From contig NZ_JQFW01000057.1 in the NCBI RefSeq assembly GCF_000753865.1, positions 186,628 to 250,627 of the forward strand: 64,000 nucleotides of DNA, in the 5' to 3' direction. Position numbers and translations under genes: made by a program. The stretch's first letter is position 1, and the number at the start of each line of letters is the position of its first letter. The DNA is from Alteromonas sp. LOR (GTDB taxonomy: Bacteria; Pseudomonadota; Gammaproteobacteria; Enterobacterales; Alteromonadaceae). Below the pieces are notes generated by a model that saw only the letters and a list, made by a program, of their open reading frames with translations, ran no database searches and was not told the DNA's origin. Positions 43,481-50,906 of this stretch are shown here, one piece after another.

Positions 43481-43738
43481 ACGTTTATAAACATCAGAGC
43501 GATGCCCGATTTTTATCACCTGTACAACAAGTTCAGTTTCTCGGATTTCATAAATTATTCTATAAAGGCCTTGTCGGATACGATACAAGTAGAGTCCACT
43601 AAGCTTAATTGCTCCATCCTTTCGCGGGTTTTCAGCTAATAAGTCAATTTTGGCGAGGATTTGTTTAACGTCCGACTTGGGAATTGCCCTAAAATCTTTT
43701 GCTACTGATTTCTTGAAAGTGACGCTATATTTTTCCAT
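43475..43738 (-). CDS. RelE/ParE-family toxin
   Basis: An 87-residue type II toxin. RelE-fold features are the YSVTFKKSVAKDFRAIP start, KIDLLAENPRKDGAIKLSG, then LYRIRQGLYRIIYEIRE and the terminal VQVIKIGHRSDVYK. ParE/RelE toxins cut mRNA on ribosomes or poison gyrase; the type here is not decided by eye. The gene overlaps the upstream antitoxin gene by 14 bases. Its stop lies inside an attC core site, as in integron gene cassettes. Toxin-antitoxin genes often stabilise such arrays. Confidence 0.88.
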   Translation of the reverse strand: MEKYSVTFKKSVAKDFRAIPKSDVKQILAKIDLLAENPRKDGAIKLSGLYLYRIRQGLYRIIYEIRETELVVQVIKIGHRSDVYKRT

Positions 43739-43958
43739 CAGCTTCCAAACTGTTTAGCAAGTCCTCATAGGAAATTTCAGGCTCTTTGGCCCTTTGTCTT
43801 ACTGCAGCCAAATCTTCTTGATCTTCTTTCATAAGGAGTCTTACTGCTTCATCAATCAGTTCTGATATTGAGGTATCTGATGATGCTGCCCGCAGTTTCA
43901 AAGCATTATGAATGGCTGGTTCGAAGTAGACGGTTGATCGTTTTGATAAAGCACTCAT
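43725..43958 (-). CDS. Antitoxin with ribbon-helix-helix N-terminus
   Basis: A 77-residue protein. The N-terminal STVYFEPAIHNALKLRAASSDTSISELIDEAVRLLM is a CopG/RelB-like ribbon-helix-helix DNA-binding motif, and the acidic C-terminal part (YEDLLNSLEADGKI) would wrap the toxin. It has GGAGA eight bases before the ATG. It should bind and neutralise the RelE-like toxin encoded downstream with overlap and repress its own promoter. It is part of an integron-type cassette. Confidence 0.87.
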   Translation of the reverse strand: MSALSKRSTVYFEPAIHNALKLRAASSDTSISELIDEAVRLLMKEDQEDLAAVRQRAKEPEISYEDLLNSLEADGKI

Positions 43959-44034
43959 GAATATGTCTCCACTTGAGTAATGTTAAAACATTATAGCGTT
44001 AAAATGTCATTTGGGCTAATTTTTGCTCAAGAGT

Positions 44035-44138
44035 ACCTAACTCCCGCATAAGCGGCACAAATGGCTTGGCTAAAATTTTGTGAGGGACGAACACAAGCCA
44101 AGCCATTTGTGTGTCCGCTATTGATGCGATTGTTAGGT
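44035..44138 (-). other. Integron attC recombination site
   Basis: A 104-bp imperfect palindrome bounded by core sites ACCTAAC and GTTAGGT, which match RYYYAAC and GTTRRRY. Inside, CACAAATGGCTTGGCT pairs with its complement AGCCAAGCCATTTGTG, and GCGG/CCGC plus CGCAT/ATGCG pair outside it with a few unpaired bases, as expected of a folded attC strand. Cassette genes on both sides read on the minus strand and the gene before it ends inside the core site. This is the strongest integron evidence in the window. Confidence 0.9.
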
Positions 44139-44372
44139 AATTTTATCTCTAGGATACGTGGCAACAGTTAATACTAATGGGACAATTATTTGAGATGCGA
44201 CATTCGTAAAATAAGCATCTGTAAAACCCAAAAGATGTACGGATATTTGATTTAAGCTTACGTTTATACCCAGTAGCGTGAAGAATAAGAATACAGACCC
44301 CATAAACTTATAGTTACGCCTGACAGCTATAAAGTCCTCTTGCCAGCATTTGAGTAATTTATAAAAACTCAT
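44133..44372 (-). CDS. Integron cassette gene, small membrane protein
   Basis: A 79-residue protein with two likely membrane helices (YKFMGSVFLFFTLLGINVSL and NVASQIIVPLVLTVATYP) and a basic N-terminal segment (WQEDFIAVRRNYK). No family is recognised. A G-rich stretch precedes the ATG, and ACCCAAC at 44387-44393 (GTTGGGT on the gene strand) could be the left cassette junction 15 bases upstream. The TAA stop lies within the attC core site. Cassette genes of unknown function are the rule in chromosomal integrons. Confidence 0.72.
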   Translation of the reverse strand: MSFYKLLKCWQEDFIAVRRNYKFMGSVFLFFTLLGINVSLNQISVHLLGFTDAYFTNVASQIIVPLVLTVATYPRDKIT

Positions 44373-44830
44373 AACCCCCCATGGTTACCCAACAATTTAT
44401 TAGTGCGCAAGTTGCGCGTTTTTCTACCGAATTTGCGCTCGTTTTTTTCCATAGTGTCATCATTGCCAAGTTTCTGAAAGGCAAAGAGTACAATGGGTGC
44501 AAGAAAATCAGAATGACTTTGCTTCGGACAAAAACGAGCGATCGGGTCGTTTTCCTGAATATAGGAGAAAGTTGTAAAACATGTATAGATATTCAGTTTT
44601 TTTGCACGATATTTAGAATCTTTTTAACTACTAAACATTAAAAGCAGACCTTTATTGGCACTTTTCTGTCGGCACCTCAGTAAATGGTTTATGTCCGCTT
44701 TGTCGGATTAGCTGACGTTTGTTATCTGCTTACCTTACGGTTGTAATTTGCCCATAGTTGCCAATAAGTCTGCAATAAATCAACGGCTACTTCACTTACT
44801 TTTCAGCCGAGTTGAAACGTAGAATGATAA

Positions 44831-44875
44831 TGACAAAACTGACAAAACTGACAAAACTGACAAAACTGACAAAAC
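44831..44875. repeat. 9-bp tandem repeat, five perfect copies
   Basis: Five identical copies of TGACAAAAC stand in tandem, followed by a partial TGATAAAAAC. It is non-coding. Perfect identity suggests slippage-prone, recently expanded DNA. Confidence 0.95.
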
Positions 44876-45139
44876 TGATAAAAACCGTTTTAGGCTACCA
44901 ACCACGAATCAATCATCATGATTCGCTTTATTTATTATAAATAGAGAACCTGCGACCAATATCAACATGGGTAGTAAAAACCACAATTCCTGCATAATAA
45001 ACTCCTTATTGAGAACTTTTCTCAGCATAGCTTAAAAAATTGCCAGCAATCAAATTTTGATGTCTGTAATTACCTCTTAAAACCAGTAGCGGCCTGGCAA
45101 TATTAATTAAACGATACAGCTTTAAAATACTACGTTCAG

Positions 45140-45218
45140 CCACGCCAATGGTTGAAAATCTCCACCTTGGTGCTACTCTGCGTGCTTTCGCAGAGGTGGT
45201 TCGTAATGACAGGCGTGG
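45140..45218 (+). promoter_or_regulatory. Candidate structured RNA leader upstream of the aspartoacylase-family gene
   Basis: Three nested inverted repeats can form together: an outer stem CCACGCC/GGCGTGG (45140-45146 with 45212-45218), a middle stem CCAC/GTGG (45162-45165 with 45196-45199) and a closed hairpin CTCTGCG/CGCAGAG (45176-45182 with 45189-45195). The element ends about 120 bases before the start codon. It does not match a riboswitch consensus I know. It could equally be DNA-level structure from accessory elements. Confidence 0.35.
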
Positions 45219-45338
45219 TCGGTCTTAGCCTCTCTCAGGTACTCTTACCCTAATAGCGCCGTTCTATTTGTGTTAAGTTGCATAGCGAAGAAAAAGGGGG
45301 CCAGAAGCGCTCCAAAACTTAAAGATGTCAGAGTGAAT

Positions 45339-46466
45339 ATGTCCGCTAATAATACGCAGTTAAAAAAAGAATATTTAGTTGTTGCTCAAAACGCATCAGG
45401 CCGTAATTTAAATGTGCCTGTGTATACTTTTTCCGGCAGCAAACCTGGGCCTACTGTTTACATTCAGTCTTCTATTCACGGCGCTGAAGTGCAGGGTAAC
45501 GTGGTGATTTATCATCTGATCAAGGAACTAAAAAATACCGATATCAGAGGAAAAATTATTTTAGTTCCTAACTGCAATCCTGTAGGCACTAATATCAAGT
45601 CGGGCGAATACACACTGGGTCGTTTTGACCCTGTCAACGGTACTAACTGGAACCGTGGCTATTTTTACGACCAAGCCGCGGTAGAACAGTTCGCGAAAAC
45701 AGTGACACCTGAAGAGCCTGTTGATGTTATTAAACAGCGTTTTCGCGCTCACTTGTTAGCATCAATCGGGAAGAAGCTTGCAGAGCCTTGGGGACTTGGG
45801 CTAGCTCAACAACTCAATTTAAAGCTGCAGCAACTTGCGGTAAATGCAGACTTCGTACTCGATTTACACAACGGACCTGTATCAACGCGGCATATTTACA
45901 TTCCTGAGTACGCAAAAGACAGTGCGTTGCTCTTCAATATTCCTCACAATATTTTTATACCAAACGTGTTTGCCGGTGCACTTGATGAAGCGACGTTTTG
46001 CCCTTGGTGGACATTACAAGACTCTGTTAGGCAAAATCTAGGGCGAAACATACAGTGTAACGTAGAAGCATTTACTCTTGAGATGGGAAGCCAAGAAGTG
46101 ATTAACTTTGGCGAGGGCAGTGTGGATGCCCACAGTATATTGAGTTACCTCAATGGCAAAGGCGTATTGGTGGATAGTGATCTTACACCCGCTGAAATGA
46201 CGCGATTAGGCGTGTATCTGCGAGACTACAAAACCTTATATTCTGATTTTGGCGGCATGGTGGAGTACATTGCCAAGCCTGGGCAAAAAGTGCAAAAAGG
46301 TGAGCCGCTCGCACAAATACTCGACATTGATGAATTGGACAATAGCCAAGGCAGCAGGATGTTGCACGCTCCATGCGATCTTATCCCTATGCTGAATTTT
46401 CCTTCAGCCTCAGTATTAAGCGGTACCCAATTGTTCAAATGTTTCACTAATTACTTCGAGCTGTAG
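45339..46466 (+). CDS. Succinylglutamate desuccinylase/aspartoacylase family protein
   Basis: A 375-residue zinc carboxypeptidase-like (M14/AstE-AspA) protein. The zinc motif IHGAEVQGNVV, the PNCNPVGTN segment, DLHNGP and the EAFTLEMGSQE glutamate region follow the family pattern. The C-terminal beta domain (YIAKPGQKVQKGEPLAQILD) resembles a biotinyl-like barrel seen in this family. It likely removes an acyl group from an amino-acid derivative; the substrate is unknown. I chose ATG 45339, where the family N-terminus begins; an upstream frame to 45270 is probably non-coding. Confidence 0.88.
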   Translation: MSANNTQLKKEYLVVAQNASGRNLNVPVYTFSGSKPGPTVYIQSSIHGAEVQGNVVIYHLIKELKNTDIRGKIILVPNCNPVGTNIKSGEYTLGRFDPVNGTNWNRGYFYDQAAVEQFAKTVTPEEPVDVIKQRFRAHLLASIGKKLAEPWGLGLAQQLNLKLQQLAVNADFVLDLHNGPVSTRHIYIPEYAKDSALLFNIPHNIFIPNVFAGALDEATFCPWWTLQDSVRQNLGRNIQCNVEAFTLEMGSQEVINFGEGSVDAHSILSYLNGKGVLVDSDLTPAEMTRLGVYLRDYKTLYSDFGGMVEYIAKPGQKVQKGEPLAQILDIDELDNSQGSRMLHAPCDLIPMLNFPSASVLSGTQLFKCFTNYFEL

Positions 46467-46700
46467 TTTGTAGTTGTTTTAGCTATCTAGTAAGTACGTG
46501 CTAATGTACAGACCGAGAGTTGGTAAATGCTGTTTATTATAAGTCGTCGGCTGTATCTGAGCGGGTGACTGCGTTTATCAACTTTATTAAGCCTAGAGTA
46601 ACACTTTAGGTAGATGCCACGACATTTTGTTTACCTGTCAATTTTCGGCAACATAAAGCATTTATAAATACGTATCAGAGTTTAAAAGTGAAACGTGTTT

Positions 46701-47897
46701 ATGAAAGATCAGACAGTCAAAAACGTAAAGAGCGACAGCAAATTTTTGTTTATTGCCAGAGGCAGCTCTCACATAAAATATTTTAGAGCTTTTGCTTCCC
46801 GCAGCAGTTTGAATGTGGATGTAATAAAGATAAACAAACATCTTTTTTTGCCGTCTCATTTAAAACATTTAAAGCTAGTGAAACAAACCGACATCAATGC
46901 ACTTTTACATTTCTATCTGGCCAAAAAAGCGGCATCACACACCACTGTATCAAAGTCGTTTTTATGGGCAATCTATCGATTTGTGATGCGCGTTATCATC
47001 ATGCTGGATATAGCAAAGAGTATCGACTTAATCGTTAAGTCGAATGCCGATGTAGTAGGCGTTTGGAACGGTCAAAAGTTGCCCAGTTCGTCAATTGCAG
47101 AAGCTGCGAAAGTATTGGGTAAGGAGGTAGTTTATTTTGAAAACGGCTTATTGCCTAATTCAACAACCTGCGACTGGTCTGGTGTAAATTGCAGAAACTC
47201 TCTTCCTAAAGAGGGTGAATTTTACCGCCAATTCAATAGTGCAAAATCACTTCCTCGTACCTTGGTGTCAAGAGCGCCTGTGTCAAAGAAACAAAAGGGA
47301 GTGGATGCAGAGGCGTTGCCTGAGCAGTATATTTTCGTGCCTTTTCAGGTTGAAACTGACAGTCAAATTATTTCAAATTCGCCGTGGATAAAATGCATGG
47401 GGCAACTATATCAGCACCTTGCAAACGTCATTGATAAAACAGATACCCCTCATTTACATATTGTTATTAAAGAGCATCCTTCTGAGGCAAAGCGACACGA
47501 TGAATTGCATAATCGCCATCCTCGAATTGTGTTTGCTAATCAGTGCGAGACTCAGCAGTTAATCGAGCGTTCTCAAGCCGTGCTAACAATCAACTCAACC
47601 GTGGGCATTGAGTCATTACTATTAGGAAAATCTGTAATGACAATGGGTGAGGCGTGCTACGGTATTCGTGGTGTGTGTGAATCAATCGAATCTGAAGCAG
47701 TACTGCTTAAAAAGTTAAATCAACTAGATGCTTGCCATGGCGAGCCTGAAATCAAAAATGGTTTTCTACACTTTTTACACGAACACTATGTTATTCCCAC
47801 CGCCTGGAATAAGTTTGATGATGCTCACGTTGATGCGCTAACCAAGCGTTTAACGCAACAAGATTTGCTTTCAAAAAGCGTGGCAGCGCAACATTAA
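46701..47897 (+). CDS. Capsule polysaccharide synthesis (KpsS/LipB-like) protein
   Basis: A 398-residue protein resembling Capsule_synth-family proteins (KpsS/KpsC type, beta-Kdo transferases): FIARGSSHIKYFRAFA at the start, VVGVWNGQKLPSSSIAEAAKVLGKEVVYFENGLLPNSTTCD, then YIFVPFQVETDSQI, IVIKEHPSEA and the nucleotide-sugar-site-like LTINSTVGIESLLLGKSVMTMG. It should be cytoplasmic and act on a cell-surface glycolipid or polysaccharide. No other capsule gene is close, so it is an orphan here. GTG at 46695 is an alternative start two codons upstream. Confidence 0.82.
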   Translation: MKDQTVKNVKSDSKFLFIARGSSHIKYFRAFASRSSLNVDVIKINKHLFLPSHLKHLKLVKQTDINALLHFYLAKKAASHTTVSKSFLWAIYRFVMRVIIMLDIAKSIDLIVKSNADVVGVWNGQKLPSSSIAEAAKVLGKEVVYFENGLLPNSTTCDWSGVNCRNSLPKEGEFYRQFNSAKSLPRTLVSRAPVSKKQKGVDAEALPEQYIFVPFQVETDSQIISNSPWIKCMGQLYQHLANVIDKTDTPHLHIVIKEHPSEAKRHDELHNRHPRIVFANQCETQQLIERSQAVLTINSTVGIESLLLGKSVMTMGEACYGIRGVCESIESEAVLLKKLNQLDACHGEPEIKNGFLHFLHEHYVIPTAWNKFDDAHVDALTKRLTQQDLLSKSVAAQH

Positions 47898-47954
47898 TGC
47901 AGATTTTTGCTCTAAGAGATAAATCGCCGCAAAAAAATATATAATTAAAAAGAG

Positions 47955-47988
47955 TTGACCCTTACCTAAGGTAATACTTCAAAGTATT
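47955..47988 (+). promoter_or_regulatory. Promoter with two dyads upstream of the MerR-type gene
   Basis: A TTGACC -35 element is followed by the dyad TTACCTAAGGTAA (47962-47974) and then by a perfect 16-base palindrome AATACTTCAAAGTATT (47973-47988), 48 bases before the start codon. MerR-family regulators bind dyads between -35 and -10, so self-regulation is likely. The exact -10 is unclear. Confidence 0.5.
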
Positions 47989-48035
47989 GCTTCAAGGGAA
48001 TCATGTTAGAAAACAGTAAGCTCTGGTAATGCGTA

Positions 48036-48839
48036 ATGAAAATGGCGAAAAAGGACAAATACAGTGTTGGGCAGTTGAGTAAGGCAAGCGGAATAAGTGT
48101 GCGCACTTTGCACTTTTATGATCAAAAAAACTTACTTAAAGCCAAAAGAGACATTAACGGATACCGTTTTTACTCTGACTATGACGCTGCATTGTTACAA
48201 CAAATTATTATCTACAGACAGATGGACATGACTTTAGATGATATTGCTAACATCATTAACGCCGATAACTTCGACTTGTTGAGTGCACTACACAAACAGC
48301 ATGAGCTTCTAATACAACGTCGTGAAAATACTAACGACATGATTAAACGCATCGAGGTGTCAATAAAGATGGCTAAAGGCGAAGAAAATTTAGATGCAAT
48401 CCTTAAAGGGTTGCCACAGGCTAAAGTGGACGAGTGGAAGTCTCAGATTAAACAAGATGAAAATGGTGATGAGGTTTTCGAGTTCTATGGAAAACTTCCT
48501 GAAGAAGATATTCACAATATCAAAGATGAAGCAGACGAATGGACCCGCCGTTATATGGAAGTGACTCATCTACCTGTTTATGAGAGTGAAGTACAAAAAC
48601 TTATAAAAGAAGCCTACATCATTATGAATCGTATGTTTTACAAATCTAAGGATGATTTCTCAGGTGTTGATTACGATCTTTTAAAGGTAATTATCGCAGA
48701 TGGTAGGCTAGACAGCGTCGTTGTTGATATTTATGAAACACTCCAAAAGGGCTTAGCAAAACACTATTTCGATGCAATGGACTTTTTTGCGGAAAACTCA
48801 CTCAACCAAAACGAAGAGGAGTTTGTTAGGTTGCAATAA
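48036..48839 (+). CDS. MerR-family regulator with TipA-like effector domain
   Basis: A 267-residue regulator. The N-terminal MerR winged helix (YSVGQLSKASGISVRTLHFYDQKNLLKAKRDINGYRFYSDYD) is followed by a dimerisation coiled coil and a C-terminal alpha-helical TipAS-like domain (about residues 145-265: VYESEVQKLIKEAYIIMNRMFY, GLAKHYFDAMDFFAEN). TipA-type regulators bind structurally diverse antibiotics through such a domain and activate resistance genes. The start may be ATG 48036 or 48042. It lies alone, with two upstream dyads that suggest autoregulation. No resistance gene is adjacent. Confidence 0.9.
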   Translation: MKMAKKDKYSVGQLSKASGISVRTLHFYDQKNLLKAKRDINGYRFYSDYDAALLQQIIIYRQMDMTLDDIANIINADNFDLLSALHKQHELLIQRRENTNDMIKRIEVSIKMAKGEENLDAILKGLPQAKVDEWKSQIKQDENGDEVFEFYGKLPEEDIHNIKDEADEWTRRYMEVTHLPVYESEVQKLIKEAYIIMNRMFYKSKDDFSGVDYDLLKVIIADGRLDSVVVDIYETLQKGLAKHYFDAMDFFAENSLNQNEEEFVRLQ

Positions 48840-48863
48840 GCTCGCGCATTTTAATGAGTGTCA

Positions 48864-48891
48864 ACAGCTTGAGTTTTTAAGCTCAAGCTGT
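48864..48891 (+). terminator. Possible terminator hairpin after the MerR-type gene
   Basis: A perfect 10-bp stem ACAGCTTGAG/CTCAAGCTGT with an 8-base loop, 24 bases after the stop. No T run follows, so intrinsic termination is doubtful; it may only stabilise the transcript end. Confidence 0.4.
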
Positions 48892-49075
48892 CCACTGCTG
48901 CATAAATGGTGAGAACTGAATTTCAATTACGCTAATCTAACAAATTCAGCAATGCCCTGAAGCGTCATTATCATAGAGTTATTAGCCTCGCAGGAATGAG
49001 TTGCCGTTAGGGCTAAAAACTTTTAAAGTGGCGACGACTCAAAGTCGAGATGTTGACATTTATTCACGGAAGACA

Positions 49076-49594
49076 ATGCTTAGCGCTATCAATATCAAAA
49101 CTAAAATCTTCGCAAGCCTAGTTGCCATTGTGTCGGCTTCGTTTATGGTTGTTTTTGTTCAATTTATTAACCTTGCTGATGAAGGCTCATTGAAAGGCAT
49201 ATCTGAATCAGATGTCCTACGAGCGACGACACAGCTAGACTTATTCTGGTTGATTCAACAAAGTAGTTTTTGGCAGCTAGGGACTCATTTTAGTGCCATT
49301 GCCCCTTCGATGTATTTCAATATCTATACTGTATGTTCCTTACTGGTTTTTTCCAGTGGCCTTTACGTCTTTCAGCGTGTCGCGCACAAACCTGCACAGC
49401 ATTATTTTTCATTGATGTATATTGCTATGGGCTGGGCTCACCTAGCCTGCGCAAAAATCGTGCTGATGACAAATATTCCCCTAAAGTTAGCAGGTCCCGT
49501 TATGGCAGTTGGTGTGTTATCCGTCATCTATTTTTCATTAGCTGGTGTGTTACTAGATGGCTGGTTTTTGCTGCGAGACAGAGTGCATGCGTAA
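49076..49594 (+). CDS. Four-helix membrane protein of unknown function
   Basis: A 172-residue integral membrane protein with about four hydrophobic segments (KIFASLVAIVSASFMVVFVQFI, IYTVCSLLVFSSGLYVFQ, YFSLMYIAMGWAHLACAKIVLM, AGPVMAVGVLSVIYFSLAGVLL). I chose ATG 49076, with GGAAG just upstream; an open extension to 49001 begins with unlikely sequence. The stop overlaps the start of the diguanylate cyclase gene by eight bases, so the two are translationally coupled and probably work together as a sensor and an output. No family is recognised. Confidence 0.75.
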   Translation: MLSAINIKTKIFASLVAIVSASFMVVFVQFINLADEGSLKGISESDVLRATTQLDLFWLIQQSSFWQLGTHFSAIAPSMYFNIYTVCSLLVFSSGLYVFQRVAHKPAQHYFSLMYIAMGWAHLACAKIVLMTNIPLKLAGPVMAVGVLSVIYFSLAGVLLDGWFLLRDRVHA

Positions 49595-50264
49595 GTACTG
49601 GGTGCTATTCGCGCTGATGGTTGTTGCAAAGGATGCAAACGCAGATGTATGGCGTTCTATTGCCTCAGAAGTCACCATGCTCGCAATGATTCTATTTATT
49701 AATTTGCTGTTCTTTGCGGTATTGCTTATTGGCGTTTTTGTTCACAGCAGTAAACTGAAGTCGGTAACAGAGAGGCATGCCCTCGATGCACAGCATGATT
49801 TTCTTACCAAGGTGCTAAATAGAAGAGGCTTTGAACTAACGCTCAATTCATTGGATACCCGTGAAGGTTACTTACTTATTGTTGATATTGATGATTTCAA
49901 AAAAATTAATGATAGTTTTGGCCACCCAGTAGGTGATCGTGTACTGAGAGAGGTAGCTGAAGTACTTAAACGCTCTTTACGTGAACACGACCTAATTGCA
50001 CGTTTAGGTGGTGAGGAGTTCATAATTTTTATGGGAACACGTGACGTTAAAGAGGTTAATATTATATCTAACAGGCTGATTACTAGTGTTAATAACCATG
50101 GGTTCACTGTAACTAACGATCGGACGCCATTATCCGTTACGGTGAGTATCGGTGTATCAAAAATTAATCTAATCGAGTCAGATTTAGACACCTCCTATAA
50201 AGCGGCAGATCACAACTTGTATATCGCTAAACAACATGGAAAAAATCGATACGTAATGTGTTGA
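49587..50264 (+). CDS. Membrane diguanylate cyclase with I-site
   Basis: A 225-residue protein: a signal-like or anchor N-terminus (MRKYWVLFALMVVAKDANA), a second membrane helix (VTMLAMILFINLLFFAVLLIGVF), a short linker and a GGDEF domain. The active site is RLGGEEF and the allosteric RxxD motif (REHD) sits five residues before it, so it should be an active enzyme with product inhibition. It makes c-di-GMP from two GTP at the inner membrane. It is coupled to the four-helix membrane protein gene. It has no separate sensor domain, so that neighbour may provide the signal. Confidence 0.92.
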   Translation: MRKYWVLFALMVVAKDANADVWRSIASEVTMLAMILFINLLFFAVLLIGVFVHSSKLKSVTERHALDAQHDFLTKVLNRRGFELTLNSLDTREGYLLIVDIDDFKKINDSFGHPVGDRVLREVAEVLKRSLREHDLIARLGGEEFIIFMGTRDVKEVNIISNRLITSVNNHGFTVTNDRTPLSVTVSIGVSKINLIESDLDTSYKAADHNLYIAKQHGKNRYVMC

Positions 50265-50652
50265 ATGTCGCCAAACAGATAAACCCCAATCGCTGCACAC
50301 AGCAGTCCACGAAAAAATGATGCAGAGTCAGTTTATGTACTGATTCAAGTTATTATTCTTAGAGAAAAACCTGCTCAAATCTTCTTAAATTTTTATTGTC
50401 AATTTTTTACCTGAACTAAGAGCTAGTTTTAAAGAGGATTCAAGGTATTCAATTGACTAGTAGAAAAAATCCGTTTTAAATTTAACTTCTCCAGTTTTCA
50501 TTAGTAATTTATTTTCTAATTTTTATTTGTGAGACGATGGGGTGCTGGCATTGATTTAAATTTTTTTAAAAGATTTATGTCATATTTTTTAGCGTTTTAA
50601 AACTAATATTAAAAAGTGTAATTTAAATTCGATTTAAAGGATAAATAAAATT
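50265..50652. other. AT-rich intergenic region upstream of the GG-leader peptide gene
   Basis: Nearly 390 bases, very AT-rich compared with the flanking genes, with no supported open frame, terminator or tandem repeat. The ribosome binding site AAAGGA lies at the right end. The compositional drop continues through the next two genes, which suggests a transferred block. Confidence 0.5.
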
Positions 50653-50877
50653 ATGGATGAGTTAAACGTAAATGAAATAAAGCAAGTGAGTGGCGGAAAC
50701 AGATTATTAAATTTTCTAATTGGTTACGCAGATGGGAAGCTACTTGATTCCGCACTGCAAGCTGATTGGAGCAATGCAAGTCACAATTTTAGTGATCCGA
50801 TGGCTGCAACTAATCGACTTTTAAATTTTTCTCAAAGGCTTTTTGATGTGTGCTTATATACACGCTCAGCCTTTTAA
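50653..50877 (+). CDS. Double-glycine-leader peptide (bacteriocin/microcin-like precursor)
   Basis: A 74-residue peptide. Residues 1-15 (MDELNVNEIKQVSGG) match the double-glycine leader of class II bacteriocins and microcins: acidic, with the Leu/Ile hydrophobic pattern and cleavage expected after GG. The predicted mature part of 59 residues contains NRLLNF twice, 37 residues apart (residues 16 and 53), each followed by an aromatic/aliphatic segment ending in Asp. It ends with LYTRSAF. The AGGA site is well placed. A CPBP-type intramembrane protease gene follows 29 bases later. It could be an antimicrobial, a signalling peptide or a self-processing substrate. Confidence 0.75.
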   Translation: MDELNVNEIKQVSGGNRLLNFLIGYADGKLLDSALQADWSNASHNFSDPMAATNRLLNFSQRLFDVCLYTRSAF

Positions 50878-50906
50878 AAAAATCTAAATTTATATAGGCT
50901 TTTACT

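Larger units (their letters stand above)
44373..45338. other. Accessory intergenic region with repeats and a structured element
   Basis: Almost 970 bases without a supported gene. It holds a half copy of the dispersed repeat (44691-44706) framed by an imperfect inverted repeat (GCAGACCTTTATTGGC at 44644 and GCCAATAAGTCTGC at 44760), a 9-bp tandem repeat (44831-44875), and a multi-stem structure (45140-45218). It appears to be the boundary between accessory DNA and the core region that resumes at 45.3 kb. Confidence 0.5.

Noticed and set aside
44381..44641. 86-codon plus-strand frame next to the cassette membrane-protein gene
   Set aside because: It lies across the presumed cassette junction, on the opposite strand to the cassette genes, with no ribosome binding site.
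45140..45218. Considered as a known riboswitch (manganese, lysine, guanidine, fluoride or SAH type)
   Set aside because: The conserved bases of those families are not present; kept only as an unclassified structured element.
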